From Drosophila miranda (lineage: Eukaryota > Arthropoda > Insecta > Diptera > Drosophilidae), in assembly GCF_003369915.1 (NCBI RefSeq), contig NC_046673.1, positions 2,340,001-2,404,000 of the forward strand: a stretch of DNA of 64,000 nucleotides, written 5' to 3'. Positions 50,299 to 62,275 of the stretch are shown here, piece by piece. Position 1 is the stretch's first letter. Every line of letters starts with the position of its first letter. The notes below the pieces were generated by a model that worked only from the letters and a program-made list of their open reading frames with translations, had not been told where the DNA came from and ran no database searches. Both the position numbers and the translations under genes were made by a program.

Positions 50299-51058
50299 TC
50301 ATAATCTCTTCAGCATACGCTTCTTCTCCTTGAGCAACTTCTCCTTCTTCTTGTCCTGTAGCTTCTTGTCCAGGCCCGCATGCTTCTTAGTTGAGGGTCC
50401 GTCATCATCTTTGGCATCGCTGGCAGCCCCGACACCACACTTGGCGGGCTAAACCCAGACAAATTCGGTTGAGATCCATGAGATCCATACGATCAAAATG
50501 GAACACTTACCTGGGCATGGATCTCCGTCATCATGCGCGCCCGCTGCGAGTAGTCATCGTAGCGTTCGAGCAGCATCTTGCCAGCCTCCTCGTTAAGAGC
50601 CGACTCTGGATTGGGCACAATCAGCAGGCATTTGATGGTGAGCAGTATGTGCTTGATGCCCAAGTCCGGCTTCCAGTCCTTCTTTAGTGTGTTGACGCAA
50701 ATCTCGCCGTTGCCTGCCACATTTGGGTGAAAGATCTTGGTGAGGAAATAGGCCTTAGGCGGCGTTTGAGGGAAGTCTTTGCTCAGTGTCAGCTTGACGC
50801 GGAAGACGCCAACGGCGTACGGGGTGCCCGCTGGTCCGTCGATCAAGGCCTGTATATCGGTGACATCGCTCTCGTTTATCAGCACTTTAACGCCCTCCGG
50901 CGGTGTGGTCTCTATCTCTTGCAGCTCCCTCATCACTTGTCGTATCGTCTGCGGCGACAGATTCTCAACATTGGAATACTGCTAAAAGTGGTAATTTTTT
51001 TAAATTGTTTTAGATTTGATTCTAGACCGCACAATATTGAATACATTACCGAACTCAT
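50299..51058 (-). CDS. Ube2S: Ubiquitin-conjugating enzyme E2 S
   Basis: Three coding exons on the minus strand: 51058-51050 (only nine nt, Met-Ser-Ser), 50978-50511 and 50448-50299, encoding 208 residues. The UBC fold spans about residues 8-160. It includes the HPN motif (FHPNV) and the catalytic cysteine in GEICVN, and then [16 protein letters not shown], typical of UBE2S. A lysine-rich tail ends in MLKRL, matching the Leu-Arg tail by which human UBE2S docks on the anaphase-promoting complex. The enzyme elongates K11-linked ubiquitin chains on APC/C substrates during mitosis (family knowledge). The first intron (51049-50979, donor GTAATG) and second (50510-50449) are short. The start is fixed by the MSS-YSNVENL junction, which matches the family N-terminus. 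It is divergent from par-6. Confidence 0.95.
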
Positions 51059-52311
51059 GGCTTTTCCTGTGCCTAATGGATGCTGTGTAAGAGTGTGTGT
51101 GCTGTGTAGAGGTTTTTCAAGGTTTCGCGACAGTACTGCTGTCCTGGGCCCGGAGCTTGGGAACGCCAAAAGTGTTGCAATCTTTCTTCGCGCGGGGAAG
51201 ACGCTTTTTCACTTCTGCCAATTGGCGTCGTCGTTCGAGTGGAAAACTACTTGTGTTTCACTGTCTTTTTGCTGTTTTTGTTTTTGCTTCGAGTGGGGGT
51301 TTGGTTTGGGTTTCTTCTTCTGTTTTTGCACGCTTTTCACTTTTATGCCTAATCGCAACACAAATATTTTTTAATCTTTATAATTTTGTTTTACGACGGA
51401 TTTGAAATCGATTTGATCGCCTACTCAGTTGCTGTTGTTGTTGTCCTTATTTTTTCGTCACATTTAAACAAATTCTGTCCAATTGCACACTTCACGCTCA
51501 ACAACAACACGAAAACAGCTTCCATTTACAGAAACCCTCGTCGTATGGCATGCGCTACACATCTAGCAGCATGCTGCAGGAACTTCTTGAAATGCCGCGT
51601 TTGGTGGTAAATCAATTCTAAATATACAAAACCTGGTCCAATTCAGTTGAACGCTTTCGCTGCCGACACTGTTTTTTTTTGTAATTAAACCAAAATATGT
51701 ATTATTATTCGCAGTGCTCCCTGTGCAGAGTGTACATAAGTCAACTCAGCCTAAGCAAACAAGCAGCTCTCTACACTTTTTTCAGGAACAAACACTAGAG
51801 TTGTCTCGCTCTGGCGCACGCCTACGAACGCATCACAGTTGCATTTGAAGTCACACTAATTTCGATATTACTATTTTGCAGCTATATTTGATTAAATTTA
51901 AATTAAAAATATGTATTAAATTTTTCGAAAAGTACAATACAATTGCATTGATGAATAAACAATTACAGAGAAATTAAATTGCTTTGCGTTGCAAGGGCGG
52001 TGGTTCAGTGTGGCCGTTTGCCAGCGCTGCCACATTCCGCAGACATTGTGCATTCTCCAACACTCCAGCGCTGAGCGAGATCTACTACATCCATCTCCAT
52101 CCATTTCTTTTATTTAATTAGTTTTAATTTAGATTTCTAATTCTAATTTATTGAAACATTTTAATTTCTGTGCCCCGCATTCCGTTCGGCTCTCTTCGCT
52201 CCGGTCCGGTTTGTCCGTGTGAGCCCTCGCCCACCGACACCGACACAGACACAGAGCCAACAGTGCCCCCTCCGTTGTGTGTGCGTTGCTGAGAAATTGT
52301 GTGTGGAAAAA
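51059..52311. promoter_or_regulatory. Divergent promoter region of Ube2S and par-6
   Basis: About 1.25 kb between the two start codons. Leader-like sequence adjoins each gene (51059 to about 51200 for Ube2S; about 52150-52311, rich in CCGACACAGACACAG, for par-6). A stretch at 52000-52040 (cagtgtggccgtttgccagcgctgccaca) resembles Drosophila core-promoter motif 1 (GGTCACACT) in reverse. No TATA box is obvious, as expected for broadly expressed genes. Start sites not determined. Confidence 0.45.
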
Positions 52312-53762
52312 ATGTCGAAGAATAAAATAAACACAACCTCGGCCACGGCGACCGGCGCCGAAACGAATCTAATCGAAGTGAAATCAAAGGTGACTACTCC
52401 TAGGGATAACTACGATGCTGTCTCCGTACCGTGCCGCTCCCAGTGATGCTACTAATGCGGTCGGTCGGGGTCAGGTCGATCAAGCGGCGACAGCGGTGGC
52501 ATTGCTGATTCATGCGTAGGAATGGCAATGCAAACGAGTTGCCAGAGCTGTTGCCTCCAAAGATCAGCAGCTGTTGGAAAAGTAGCGGTGCCTGGAGCAA
52601 CAGGCCGTGCAACAGTTGTTGCGGGGTGAAATTTTCATTGAAATTGCAAATAGCAAATAGCGCTGGAATACCTCTAATTGCCTTTCCATTTCTAGTTCGA
52701 CGCCGAATTCCGACGCTGGAGCTTTAAGCGCAACGAGACGGAGCAGAGCTTCGACAAGTTTGCGGCACTTATCGAGCAGCTGCACAAGCTGGCGAACATA
52801 CAGTTTCTTATACTCTACATCGATCCGCGCGACAATGATCTGCTGCCCATCAACAACGATGACAACTTCGGGCGAGCGCTCAAGACGGCCCGACCCCTCC
52901 TGCGTGTAATAGTGCAACGAAAAGGTGAGAGTCAAACCTCTTTGCCTGCTTCCAACACGATATCCACTCTAAATCCGACTCGTTTTCCCTCCTAGATGAT
53001 CTGAATGAGTACTCCGGCTTTGGGACGATGAAGCCGCGCAACCTGATTGGCAGTATACTACTCGGCCACACGCCGGTTAAGACCAAGGCGCCATCGATAT
53101 CAAAGCCGCACGACTTTCGCCAGGTGTCGGCCATCATTGATGTGGACATTGTGCCGGAGACGCATCGGAGGGTGCGCCTGCTGAAGCACGGCAGCGACAA
53201 ACCGCTGGGATTCTACATACGGGACGGAACTTCTGTACGGGTGACGTCCAGCGGCCTGGAAAAGCAGCCGGGCATTTTCATATCGCGCCTGGTGCCGGGC
53301 GGACTAGCCGAGAGCACGGGCCTACTGGCCGTTAACGATGAGGTAATCGAGGTGAACGGCATCGAAGTGGCTGGCAAGACTCTGGACCAGGTCACCGACA
53401 TGATGGTGGCCAACAGCTCCAATCTGATCATAACCGTCAAGCCGGCCAACCAACGTACGCTCACGTCGACGCACCGCGGCTCCTTCTCGCGTAACAGTCA
53501 GCTCTCGAGCGGATCCCATCACACAAACCACACGAACACCTCCGATGAGATCGAGCATGATGATCAGGATGATATTGTCGACCTTACTGGCGTCACGCTC
53601 GACGAGAGTCCCACGGGCACCTCCTCCACCGGCAATCACAATAATCATCAGCCGCAAACGACGCAGCAGTCATCATCACCGCCCTCGCATCACCAGCAGG
53701 CAGCCTCCAATGCATCCACGATAATGGCCAGCGATGTGAAAGATGGGGTCCTGCATTTGTAA
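52312..53762 (+). CDS. par-6: Par-6 polarity protein
   Basis: Three coding exons (52312-52389, 52696-52924, 52996-53762) encode 357 residues with in-frame GT-AG junctions (phases 0 and 1). Starts [10 protein letters not shown], the fly Par-6 N-terminus. A PB1 domain (about residues 22-105; the acidic OPCA-like loop [17 protein letters not shown] is visible) binds atypical PKC. A partial CRIB motif (about 130-150, with ISKPHDFR) precedes a PDZ domain (about 155-250; carboxylate-binding loop PLGFYIRDG and [11 protein letters not shown]) and binds GTP-loaded Cdc42. The tail is S/T/N/H-rich and ends GVLHL, a plausible PDZ ligand. Par-6 scaffolds the apical aPKC-Bazooka-Cdc42 complex in epithelia and neuroblasts. 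Confidence 0.97.
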
Positions 53763-55460
53763 TCCCTCCAGCAGCATAAGTACTCAGAGCCAGGCAGCGA
53801 CAAACGAACGGAAAGCGAAGAGCGTCATTGGAATGTCGAATTAAACCCACAAACGAACCACACATTTGATGGAATCAGAACTGTTCAGGCCTGTGGGGAT
53901 ATCAGTGGAAGATAGAAAACTTTCACCGAATTCGATGAGCTCTCGTAAATCGAAAATCTCTAAAGTTTCCAGTTAATTAAGAGTCAAGTTACATGAGAGA
54001 TCCTGACAGGCCTGGCAGTCATACAACATATACACATATATAAAATGTTTATATATGCAGTCACACGACTTTCCCATACATTCCACACAAACACACATGC
54101 ACATACACATGTTCATTTGCAAGTTTTTGAATGCAGTAGTCCCTCGTTTTTATCTTTTTTCCTTTCCATATTTATATTTATATGTTTATTTGAATTTGTA
54201 GGATTTTTCCGTCATGTTATTATTTATAGTCCCCCCGATGATGTTGTATTAGATTAGAACGAGATGGCAATGGCGATTGAGACAGAGCAGGAGGGAGCAT
54301 CAAATGCCTAAAAGAGAGAGACGGAGAGAGAAATTCACTTTTAATACACCTAAATGCCCAACGGTGATTGTAAAATTCTGATAATGTAATAATTATACAC
54401 TTGCACACACATGCACGAATAACTGGTATCCAAAACATTCCATTTTATGTACTCCGACAAACCAAAACTCACTCAAAAAGATCGAAACGCCATACATAAA
54501 ACGTGGATATATTCTAATATTGGGTGCGTTTTGAGTTTGTGGAACCTATTTTTAGCAAGAATTTTCTGTAAAAGGGTTTTATATGTATATGTCTGCTTTG
54601 AACTTGTATCCCATATTTCTTGTGGTTATCTTATTTTACTTAAAAGATTATTTTTATTTTAACATTTTTTTTTTTTGTAATTTTACACTCGTGTTTTGTC
54701 GCAATGTGTCCAATACTCGTTCAAGTTGTTTGTCTTTTTTTTGTACAAAGGAAACCAATATTTCATCATCTAGGTTAATACAAGGAGAAGAGAAATCGGG
54801 AAGATAAAGTTAAACAAACACCAACAGCGCCTTCGCCTTCAAGAGAGCAATTCGATACTTTTTATATATTTACAAGAAAATATATACAATAATGATAATG
54901 CATCTGTGTATGTTATTCACGTAACTATCTAGATCTAATTGAGCTATATACACACTGTATATGCTTTAGTCAAATCGAAGAAAAGACATTTATCAGCAGA
55001 GTTTCAGATCTGCTCGACTTGAAGTTAACAATCACCATAATTATTACTTATGAGACAGACCGGACAGGCATTAATACCAATACCTTAGATATCTGATCGA
55101 TCAAACTCTATGCATAATATACTATACATATACTATATACACACACATACTATATACACACACATTTAGATAGAACGATCTAGACTAGTGACAGCAGCGA
55201 ATCTGAAACTGTATCTAAATGCGTTTCCATATCCCTCAACCCACACCCATTTCCCTTGAAAAACCCAAACCCAATCCGAACCATAACCGGTCGAGTTCGG
55301 TCATCCCATAGAGTCCCGATTCCCAATCACGTATAAATGAAAGTACATATGTATATTCCATCTGAACAACTGAAAGAAAGAGAAAAAAAGTACGAAACAA
55401 AAACTTATATTTTGATGTATGTATTATTATTTTTTAATAAATCTAAGAAAGTGTAATCGA
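53763..55460 (+). other. par-6 3' UTR
   Basis: AT-rich sequence without genes after the TAA at 53760-53762, containing TACATA/CACATA words and T runs. AATAAA at 55436-55441 is the best distal poly(A) signal, giving a 3' UTR of about 1.7 kb. Earlier cleavage is possible. Confidence 0.45.
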
Positions 55461-56235
55461 ACTTAAAGGATATTTCCTCTTTCAGATGGGTTGCCGAGTC
55501 CCTTAACTTGAGAAGTTAATGGTGAAACGATTCTGAATGAATAATATATGAGTGGATTGTTTCTAGTAGCTGATAGATATTTTAGAAGTCATTCTCACGT
55601 GACCTAAAATAAATCTAATTCTAAATTTTTATTTTTATTCAAATTGTGTGGATTGGAACCTTTCGTCACATCTGATGACTAATGGAATCTGGGATTGTAT
55701 CCAGAATTCAGCATTTTGTAATCAACTCGCAGATGTACATATGTAGTTCCTATTAAAAAGGTCATTGCATCTTTATTTGCTCTTTTCGGATATATATTTT
55801 ACTCAGACTATTCCGATGAGCTCAAAAATAAGGATGTGAGCTATCAGATTCCACTAAATTGCTAATTTATTTTATTTTGCAAGTTAGGCGAACAGCAGGA
55901 TGATGCCGCTGGTTAGAAGCGCATCTTTGGCTCCAACTAAGCTCACTCACATATACGGTAAATGCTCCAATTGGTGTACAATATTTAAATTAAAATTATA
56001 ATCAACTATCTGATCCAAGGTCGCCAAACTATTCTGGTCCATCTTAATTTATCTTAATGCTTTAGATTAAAGATTTATTTATTTTTTAGTGAAGGAATCA
56101 AATACACGTAAATTCCAAGGAGATGATACATCTAGATTCTAAATAAATGCAATTTAATCCCATGTACCATGGGTAACATTAAATGCCAGAAGGTTGAAAG
56201 TTAGATGCGGATGCGGATTGGGAGGAGCAGCATGT
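55461..56235. other. Tail-to-tail spacer of par-6 and the TOPK-like kinase
   Basis: AT-rich DNA holding the 3' UTR of the minus-strand kinase. AATAAA on the minus strand at 56079-56074 lies about 160 nt after its stop. Nothing else recognised. Confidence 0.5.
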
Positions 56236-57590
56236 TTAATCGCTGGACTTGTCTATATTGGGCGCATTATTCGGGAGGCACTCCAAGATGGTGCGGGCCG
56301 TAGGGCGATCCTCGCCCAAATCATTCGTACACAGGTAGAATAACTCGACGATGGTGTTGTAGTCGTCGCTGAGCTCGAAGGCCTCTGGTAGGGGTGGTCG
56401 TGTTCCATATGCCGTCTCCAGGCTATTCAGAACAGGATCGTTCTCCTTGTCGTCGGCCGGTTCTAGAAAGCTGTTCACCTCGACAATGGAGTCGTCCTTA
56501 AGGCAGCCAACACCGCTTTCATCGCAGCCCTCGTCGCCATCGCCGGTATCATTCAGCATGAGAGTGTGCGGCGGCACGAGTGCCAATGTTTCGTAGATTA
56601 CAAGGCCAAAGCTGAAGATGTCAGCCTTGCTGTCAATTGTATCCATTTGGTCAATAACCTCTGGTGCGGACCACAGAGTGGTGCCTGTTAAGACAGCCTT
56701 TTTTCGCATCAGTTTTTTTTCTTCGACTGTATATGACTTACCCACGTAGCGAAGACCATATTCCTCACTTAATTTCACCTCATTTTTTTCGTCTAGAGGC
56801 AGAGAAACTCCAAAGTCGCAGAGTTTGCAGATCTCAAACTCGCCTTTCACGAGCACATTAAAAGACTTGAGGTCGCCGTGGAGCAACTTGGCTTCGGTGT
56901 GCAGATAGTCCAGCGCCTTGGCAACGTCCATCATCATTTTGAAGATGTGATTAGCGTCCAGCGGCCCCAGCTCCTCTTCGAAGCGCTCTTCCAGTATCGA
57001 GCCCAGTGAGGTATTGCACATCTCCAAGGCCAGGCTGTTCACGCCAGCGGCCGTCTGCATCTCGCCGCGGAAACCAACAATGTTGGGATGGCTTAGTTTT
57101 CTAGAAAGGTAATTGAAGGGAATTTAATATGAAAGTGGTGTTATTGGTGAATATTCGCCGTTGATCATTCTGCATATAATCCACAGCTATCCTTCGCGAC
57201 GGCTTGTCTGTGGTCACAGATTCCAAAAATACATGGAATATACATATGTACATGGAAGTGGCTGACACACGAAAATGCAGGCTCAACACACACACATACA
57301 CACAAAATTACGCCATGCCGCATTACCCACCGCAAGATCTTCGCCTCATGGATAATGCGGTCGTTGAAACTAGTATCCTTTTTGGCCAGCGTACGCTGGG
57401 TTATACGCTTGATTGCCCACGGGGAACGGGGATGGCCAAGACGGGGCGAGCGATCCAGGCGGTAAACGTTTACGCCGGTGCCATAGCCCAGGGTCTTCAG
57501 CATTGGTGATGGCGGTATGCGAATCGGTGTGCTCAAGTTCTGTATATTCTCCACATGCAAATTACGCAGCTTGCCTTGCGGCGTTTCCAT
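56236..57590 (-). CDS. TOPK/PBK-like protein kinase (CG8173-type)
   Basis: Three coding exons on the minus strand: 57590-57331, 57100-56742 and 56684-56236, encoding 355 residues. Kinase landmarks in order: glycine loop GYGTGVNVYRL, VAIK-type lysine in WAIKRI, HEAKIL on helix C, KLSHPNIVGF (restored only by splicing the first intron), catalytic loop LLHGDLKSFNVLV with HGD in place of HRD, the DFG in LCDFGVSLPLDE, and TTLWSAPEV. HGD, VSLPLDE and the short C-lobe are hallmarks of the TOPK/PBK family, mitotic MAPKK-like kinases. Human PBK has DVG where this has DFG (from memory). An acidic insert rich in D/E (about residues 245-290) follows the APE. A 57-nt intron inside the activation segment is stop-free. 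The gene lies tail-to-tail with par-6. Confidence 0.9.
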
Positions 57591-57718
57591 CTTGATGCTT
57601 GGATGCTGCGATGCGGCAAATTTTACGACGGAAAAAGATGTAAATTGTTTTTAAGATGATTTATGAGACGACGCGCAAATGTAGTTTGAACTCAAAAATA
57701 CAACACTGGGCGTGATTA

Positions 57719-58003
57719 TCACAAATACAACGACAGATAAATACAATTTCCGCAATTGTCCACACTGTTAAAGCAGAGTTGCTCTGAAGAAAAATACTTG
57801 TCTTGCTGTCCTACTGACATATCTTGGTGGTATTTACTGAATTGAATTGGTTTTTTATCTGGTCCTTTAAAGCCATATAATGCAGAGAATTTCATAGATT
57901 TTTGCCAACGCATTTCCGTTAAATACGGTATGTAAGTATTCTGCCTAGTATTTTGCAGCACTATTGCTTTGCCGCCCTGTTCTGAAAAGGACGCGCGCAG
58001 CTT
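57719..58003 (-). other. Unassigned open frame upstream of the kinase
   Basis: Stop-free for 94 codons after an in-frame TAA at 58006-58004; the first ATG lies well inside (MRWQKSMKF..., 57909 or nearby). Mixed hydrophilic composition (FKGPDKKPIQF, DMSVGQQDKYF) looks protein-like but matches nothing I know. A pyrimidine-flanked AG (ccttttcag) at about 57982 could be an acceptor, making this a 3' exon. It sits in the kinase promoter interval, so it may be chance. Confidence 0.25.
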
Positions 58004-58089
58004 TTACCGTTGCTGTTTGAATTTAAATTCAAATGATTTTCCCACTTTGATTCTCCTTAATGCAGTGCATGTAATTTCATTGTTTTGTA

Positions 58090-59231
58090 TATAGGTACAC
58101 AAGTTTATTCTCTAATACATTATTTTAATATTAATTTAGATAAAAAAAAAACAAATGCATAACAAACATTTAACATAGTTCTCTAAATATTTTTCGCCAT
58201 CGATTTTTTTCTTCTTTTTGTGTACTTAGTTTACATCGTACATTATACATATTCATGAATGATGTATGTACACATACATGTACATATACTTACATATGGA
58301 TGTATGTATGCACGTACTTTTTGTAAATTGTACTTGGGTCACTTTCAATGGTTGTTCTTGCCAAAATCATTCTCTAACTTACATATTGATTCTGTGGGGA
58401 GGGGGAATCGGGATCGGAATCCGATTCCGTATTCTCTTATAGTCTAGCAACATTAAACATCTATAAAAAATGTTCGTACAGTATATTTAGTTTAACTACG
58501 TCATATACGCACACATGTGTGTGGAAGTACATATGTACATACATATATAGTTTAACCGAAATTTTTTTACATTTTAGTTTTGTATAATTATGCAAGTATG
58601 TTTGTATCTATGTACATATGTATGTATGTAGTTGGTAACAGTCTTTTATCACGTTTAGTTTTGGTTATGCACATGCTGCAACATGCATAATGTATGGTAC
58701 ATAGGTATATAGTATAGTTTAATTGTATTCCGATTTAGACTAATAATTGTTTATCCTTCACATCCACTTCCCAACACTCTTCGGTGTGCGACGACTCTAA
58801 ATTGAAGTTAACGACCACTAGCTCTACACATTTATGCGTTCTGTATGCATATGTGACTAACTCTACCTGGTACATAACGGTTAAAACAACGAACAAACAA
58901 GTATGTATGTATGCCTGTCTGCCTGTGTGGGGCTGCGTGTGAGTGGTCTGGGAAGGAGGGCGTGTGTGGCCGGCAGGCATTTAAAAAGTATTGTATGTAC
59001 GTTGTCTCATGCTCACTCATGGGTTCAGTAGTAGTGGTTGCTGCTTTCTGAAAAGCAGCAGCAGATCGGATCCAACTAGATTCAAACTAGAATAAAACTA
59101 TGTGTTCCATCATTTTGTTGAGCTTGCTGCCAAGACAGTGTTATCACATCATTGATGAAACCCTTCTTCAGTTGAGAGCCGATTCTTCTCTCTCTTCTGT
59201 CTTTGTCTTTATCCTCTGCCATCCTGTCTGT
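58090..59231 (-). other. Probable 3' UTR of the bHLH-PAS gene
   Basis: AT-rich sequence with many TACATATGTA-type words after the TAA at 59234-59232. AATAAA on the minus strand at 58109-58104 would give a 3' UTR of about 1.1 kb. No gene recognised in it. Confidence 0.4.
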
Positions 59232-61752
59232 TTAGGACGGCCTGGCTTGATCCTGACCTGGATCCAGATCCTGATCCGGTCTATGTGGCTCGGAATCCGA
59301 ATTCTTAGTTGCAGTGGCATTGTTCGCCTTGTTCTGTAGCTGCACCTCGTACTCGCTCTTGATGTTCACAAACAGTTCACTTTGCTTCTGATGCTCCTGC
59401 TGCAGGTTCAAAATAATTCGAATTATATACCAGGCTGTCATCAATGGTGTTCCGTAGAGTGTGAGATCACTTACCATAATCTCATCGAAACGCTGATTGG
59501 CATGAGGCAGCTCGTATCGATTGCCCTGGTCCCGTAGATTCCTGGCAACATTCAGCTGATGAGATAGCTTTCGTCCAATCTGGTCCAGGGAGGTGTTCAG
59601 CACATGCTCGATCTCTGCAAGGAAGGACAGACGTGTCAGGTGTCAGTAGATAAACTTAGGGATCCATCCAGGAATAATCTGGATAGAAGCTCACCTGTGC
59701 TGGGCATAAAGCAGCGCTTTGCTACCTTAACATCCTTCGGTTCCTCCAAGGCTGAGCTGCTCCTCTTTAGGGAAGGTCCCACTGGATTTGGGTCGGGTGT
59801 CAGTGGTACCTGGCACAGGTCGCATTGGGAGCGGGCGTCGCCGCCTCCATGGCAGGTGCATTCTGGTAGGGAGCTTGGTGACTTTAGTGCCGAGCTTTGA
59901 ATGCTCCGCAGATGCTTAGCTACCGTCACATTGACCACGCTGATGCTCTTTGAAATTGAGGACTTTACGGAGGCAGCTTCGGGGGGAACTAGAGCCAAAG
60001 GCGGGGTCTTGGAGCTGCCCTGACCATGGCGGGATTCCGACAAAACTGATGAGTGGCCCAGGAAGGAGCTGTGATGCGGACGCGAATGATGGTGATGTTG
60101 ATATGATTCTCCGAACTCGGACATGCTGCGACCGCCATCATCCTCGTCATCGTCGTCGTCGTCCTCCTCATCCTCATCATCCTCATCACCATCCATCTGA
60201 GACGGGTCCTCGTTGGACTTCTGCAGATTTTGGATGAGTCGCATGACGGCCTTCTCCAGCAGCGCCGGATGCTCAGAGGCGGGCACATCAATGGTGGACT
60301 GGGGAATCTGCGTGTTGATGATCACCGAAAATTTCTTCTTCATCTCTTGGACGCGCCGCTTGCCTTCCTCATCGTCCAGCAATGTGTTGACGCATACGAA
60401 CGAATGAACCTTGTTGGTCTCCTTGTCGATCTCCAGGTAACCCTTGGACTGCAGGTAAATGATGTTTCCATTCCGGGTGAACAGACGGTACGTGGACTCA
60501 CCATACGAGCTGTTACAGTCGTACACTGAAACAGATTATATGGGTTACGATTAATTGGAATTGCTAAAGAGATCACTTGAGAGATCAACGAAAGAGATTC
60601 TTACTCTGTCTTAGGGCCACGATCACCCAGCGTACGTCGTCATTGTGCATGAAGGTGAAGGGACTCAGGTTGCGCACCTCGTCTGTCATATAGCCCGCTA
60701 CAATGCCGATTCGCTGATCGCAGTCGATGATTCGTCCATCTATCAGGTGGCGAGTGCGATACTCCAGCGAGTTAGCATCGATCAGCCGGCTGGCGATCTT
60801 CGGTGGACGGATGATCCTAGCACAGCCAGTCAGAACCTAAAGAAGAGTAAGAGCGGTATCAGTGATCGTGGATTCCCGGAGAGATAGTCAAGCATACAAT
60901 ATCGTTGCCGCTGATCGTGTGCAGAGGAATCACATCATCGCGACCTCGCGTCCTCCGAATCAGCTGCAGGCTCGAGCTGAAGGTGCTGGAGCGGACGCCA
61001 CGAGGCGCATCGTCACTCCGGCGGAAGCAACCATCGATCTTCACCACCTCATAGGCTGTTGGTTCCGAACGGGGCCCCGCACGAGCCAATCTAGAGAAAT
61101 TAAGAGAAGTTCAAGCTGCTGTTTAAGGAAGCCTTTGGATCAGAAATCCCAGTGACTCATACCGCACGCGAAAGCTGCGCCTGTCCTCGCGCAGTTTGCG
61201 ATCGATGTAGTCCTCCTCAGACTTGCTGCGCAGTCGCGGCTCTCCATCCGCTTCTGAGTCTGCGGCGTGAACATCGAAGAGATTCTCCAGCTCGGTGGGG
61301 ATCAACTGCTGTTTGAGCATGTTCTGGTCCTCAGGATGGGTAATCTGCATTATGCTCTGGCCGTACAGGTCCGTCTGACAATGGCCAAGGTGCTGCTCGA
61401 TGCTCGATGAGATCAGCAAGATGTGGCCGTGGCAGGTTACGGTAAGGAAGAAGCTGTCCAGCATGCCCATCAGGGTGTCCGTGATCTGTGGGCGCTGGTG
61501 CTGCAACGTCTTGCCGAAGGCTGTAGGAAGTCCCCATTAGTACCGGTATCGCTGGCTCTATCATTGATCTTTGTTGGGATCCACTTACCGTGCTTCAGCC
61601 GAAGTCCGTGGGCAGCAAAACGGAGCACGGCCGTCTTGTCCACGCGTCTCGGCGACTCAGCCACATGGGGCACCATCGTGGAGAGCTCTTGGATTGAGCC
61701 ATTCAGTTTGTCGCGTCGGTTCTTTTCGGCCCGGTTGCGTGCCTCCCGGCCG
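59232..61752 (-). CDS. gce: bHLH-PAS juvenile hormone receptor, germ cell-expressed (N-terminal exon missing)
   Basis: Exons on the minus strand: 61752-61589, 61520-61163, 61090-60898, 60836-60605, 60525-59695, 59614-59475 and 59399-59232. All are joined in frame and encode about 694 residues to the TAA. The first exon here begins mid-protein in phase 2 with the basic region GREARNRAEKNRRDK and the helix-loop-helix. PAS-A follows in the second exon (DSFFLTVTCHGHILLISSS) and PAS-B spans exons four and five (GRIIDCDQRIGIVAGYM ... YRLFTRNGNIIYLQSKGY). Then come an acidic D/E run, a His run and a Q/D-rich C-terminus. This is the Met/Gce family, which binds juvenile hormone through PAS-B and pairs with Taiman to activate transcription. 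Drosophila Met has few introns while gce keeps many, so gce is preferred. The start codon exon or exons lie upstream, probably beyond the window. Confidence 0.85.
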
Positions 61753-62134
61753 CTTTAAAGGAAACAAAGGGACAGGGTTGCATTTGTAAATTAGGTTATA
61801 AACGGCAACGGTTACTGTTATGTAAAGTCCGGCAACAGGACAGAAAAGAAATCTATTTCACATTAGGGTAGGTAATGACTGGGCATACAATATAATGAGA
61901 ATTAAGCCGGCCGGAAGTATGAGCCAAAATACGCCAGTCTAAACTGAGATTGTAGAAAGGGAAGAGAGCTTCTACAGGTCTCAATTAAATAGAGCTGGAG
62001 GTGAAGAGCGAGAAAGAGAAGTAAGTTGGGTAAATACACCCTGTACTGCTAAGCTACTCTGTGTGTGTGTGTGAGAGAGAGAGATAGTCCGCGAGGCAGC
62101 TTCTCCATTCTGTCTATAATCCGGTTGCAGTTGA

Positions 62135-62275
62135 TCTAATAGTCTCTACGAACTAGCTCAGCGTTAAACAAGACGGACAGAAGAACGGACGGATAGACGA
62201 ACATGACTATGATCGGCTATTGATGCTCATCAAGCATACATATGTATATTTGTGAATATACTTTATAGGGTCGGC
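62135..62275 (-). mobile_element. DINE-1/SGM-like repeat fragment
   Basis: The minus strand reads 'ccgaccctataaagtatat', then 'cttgatgagcatcaatagccga' and a GTCTATCCGTCCG tract ending in 'agagactatta', the diagnostic head blocks of the DINE-like family. Only about 140 bp survives. Confidence 0.7.
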
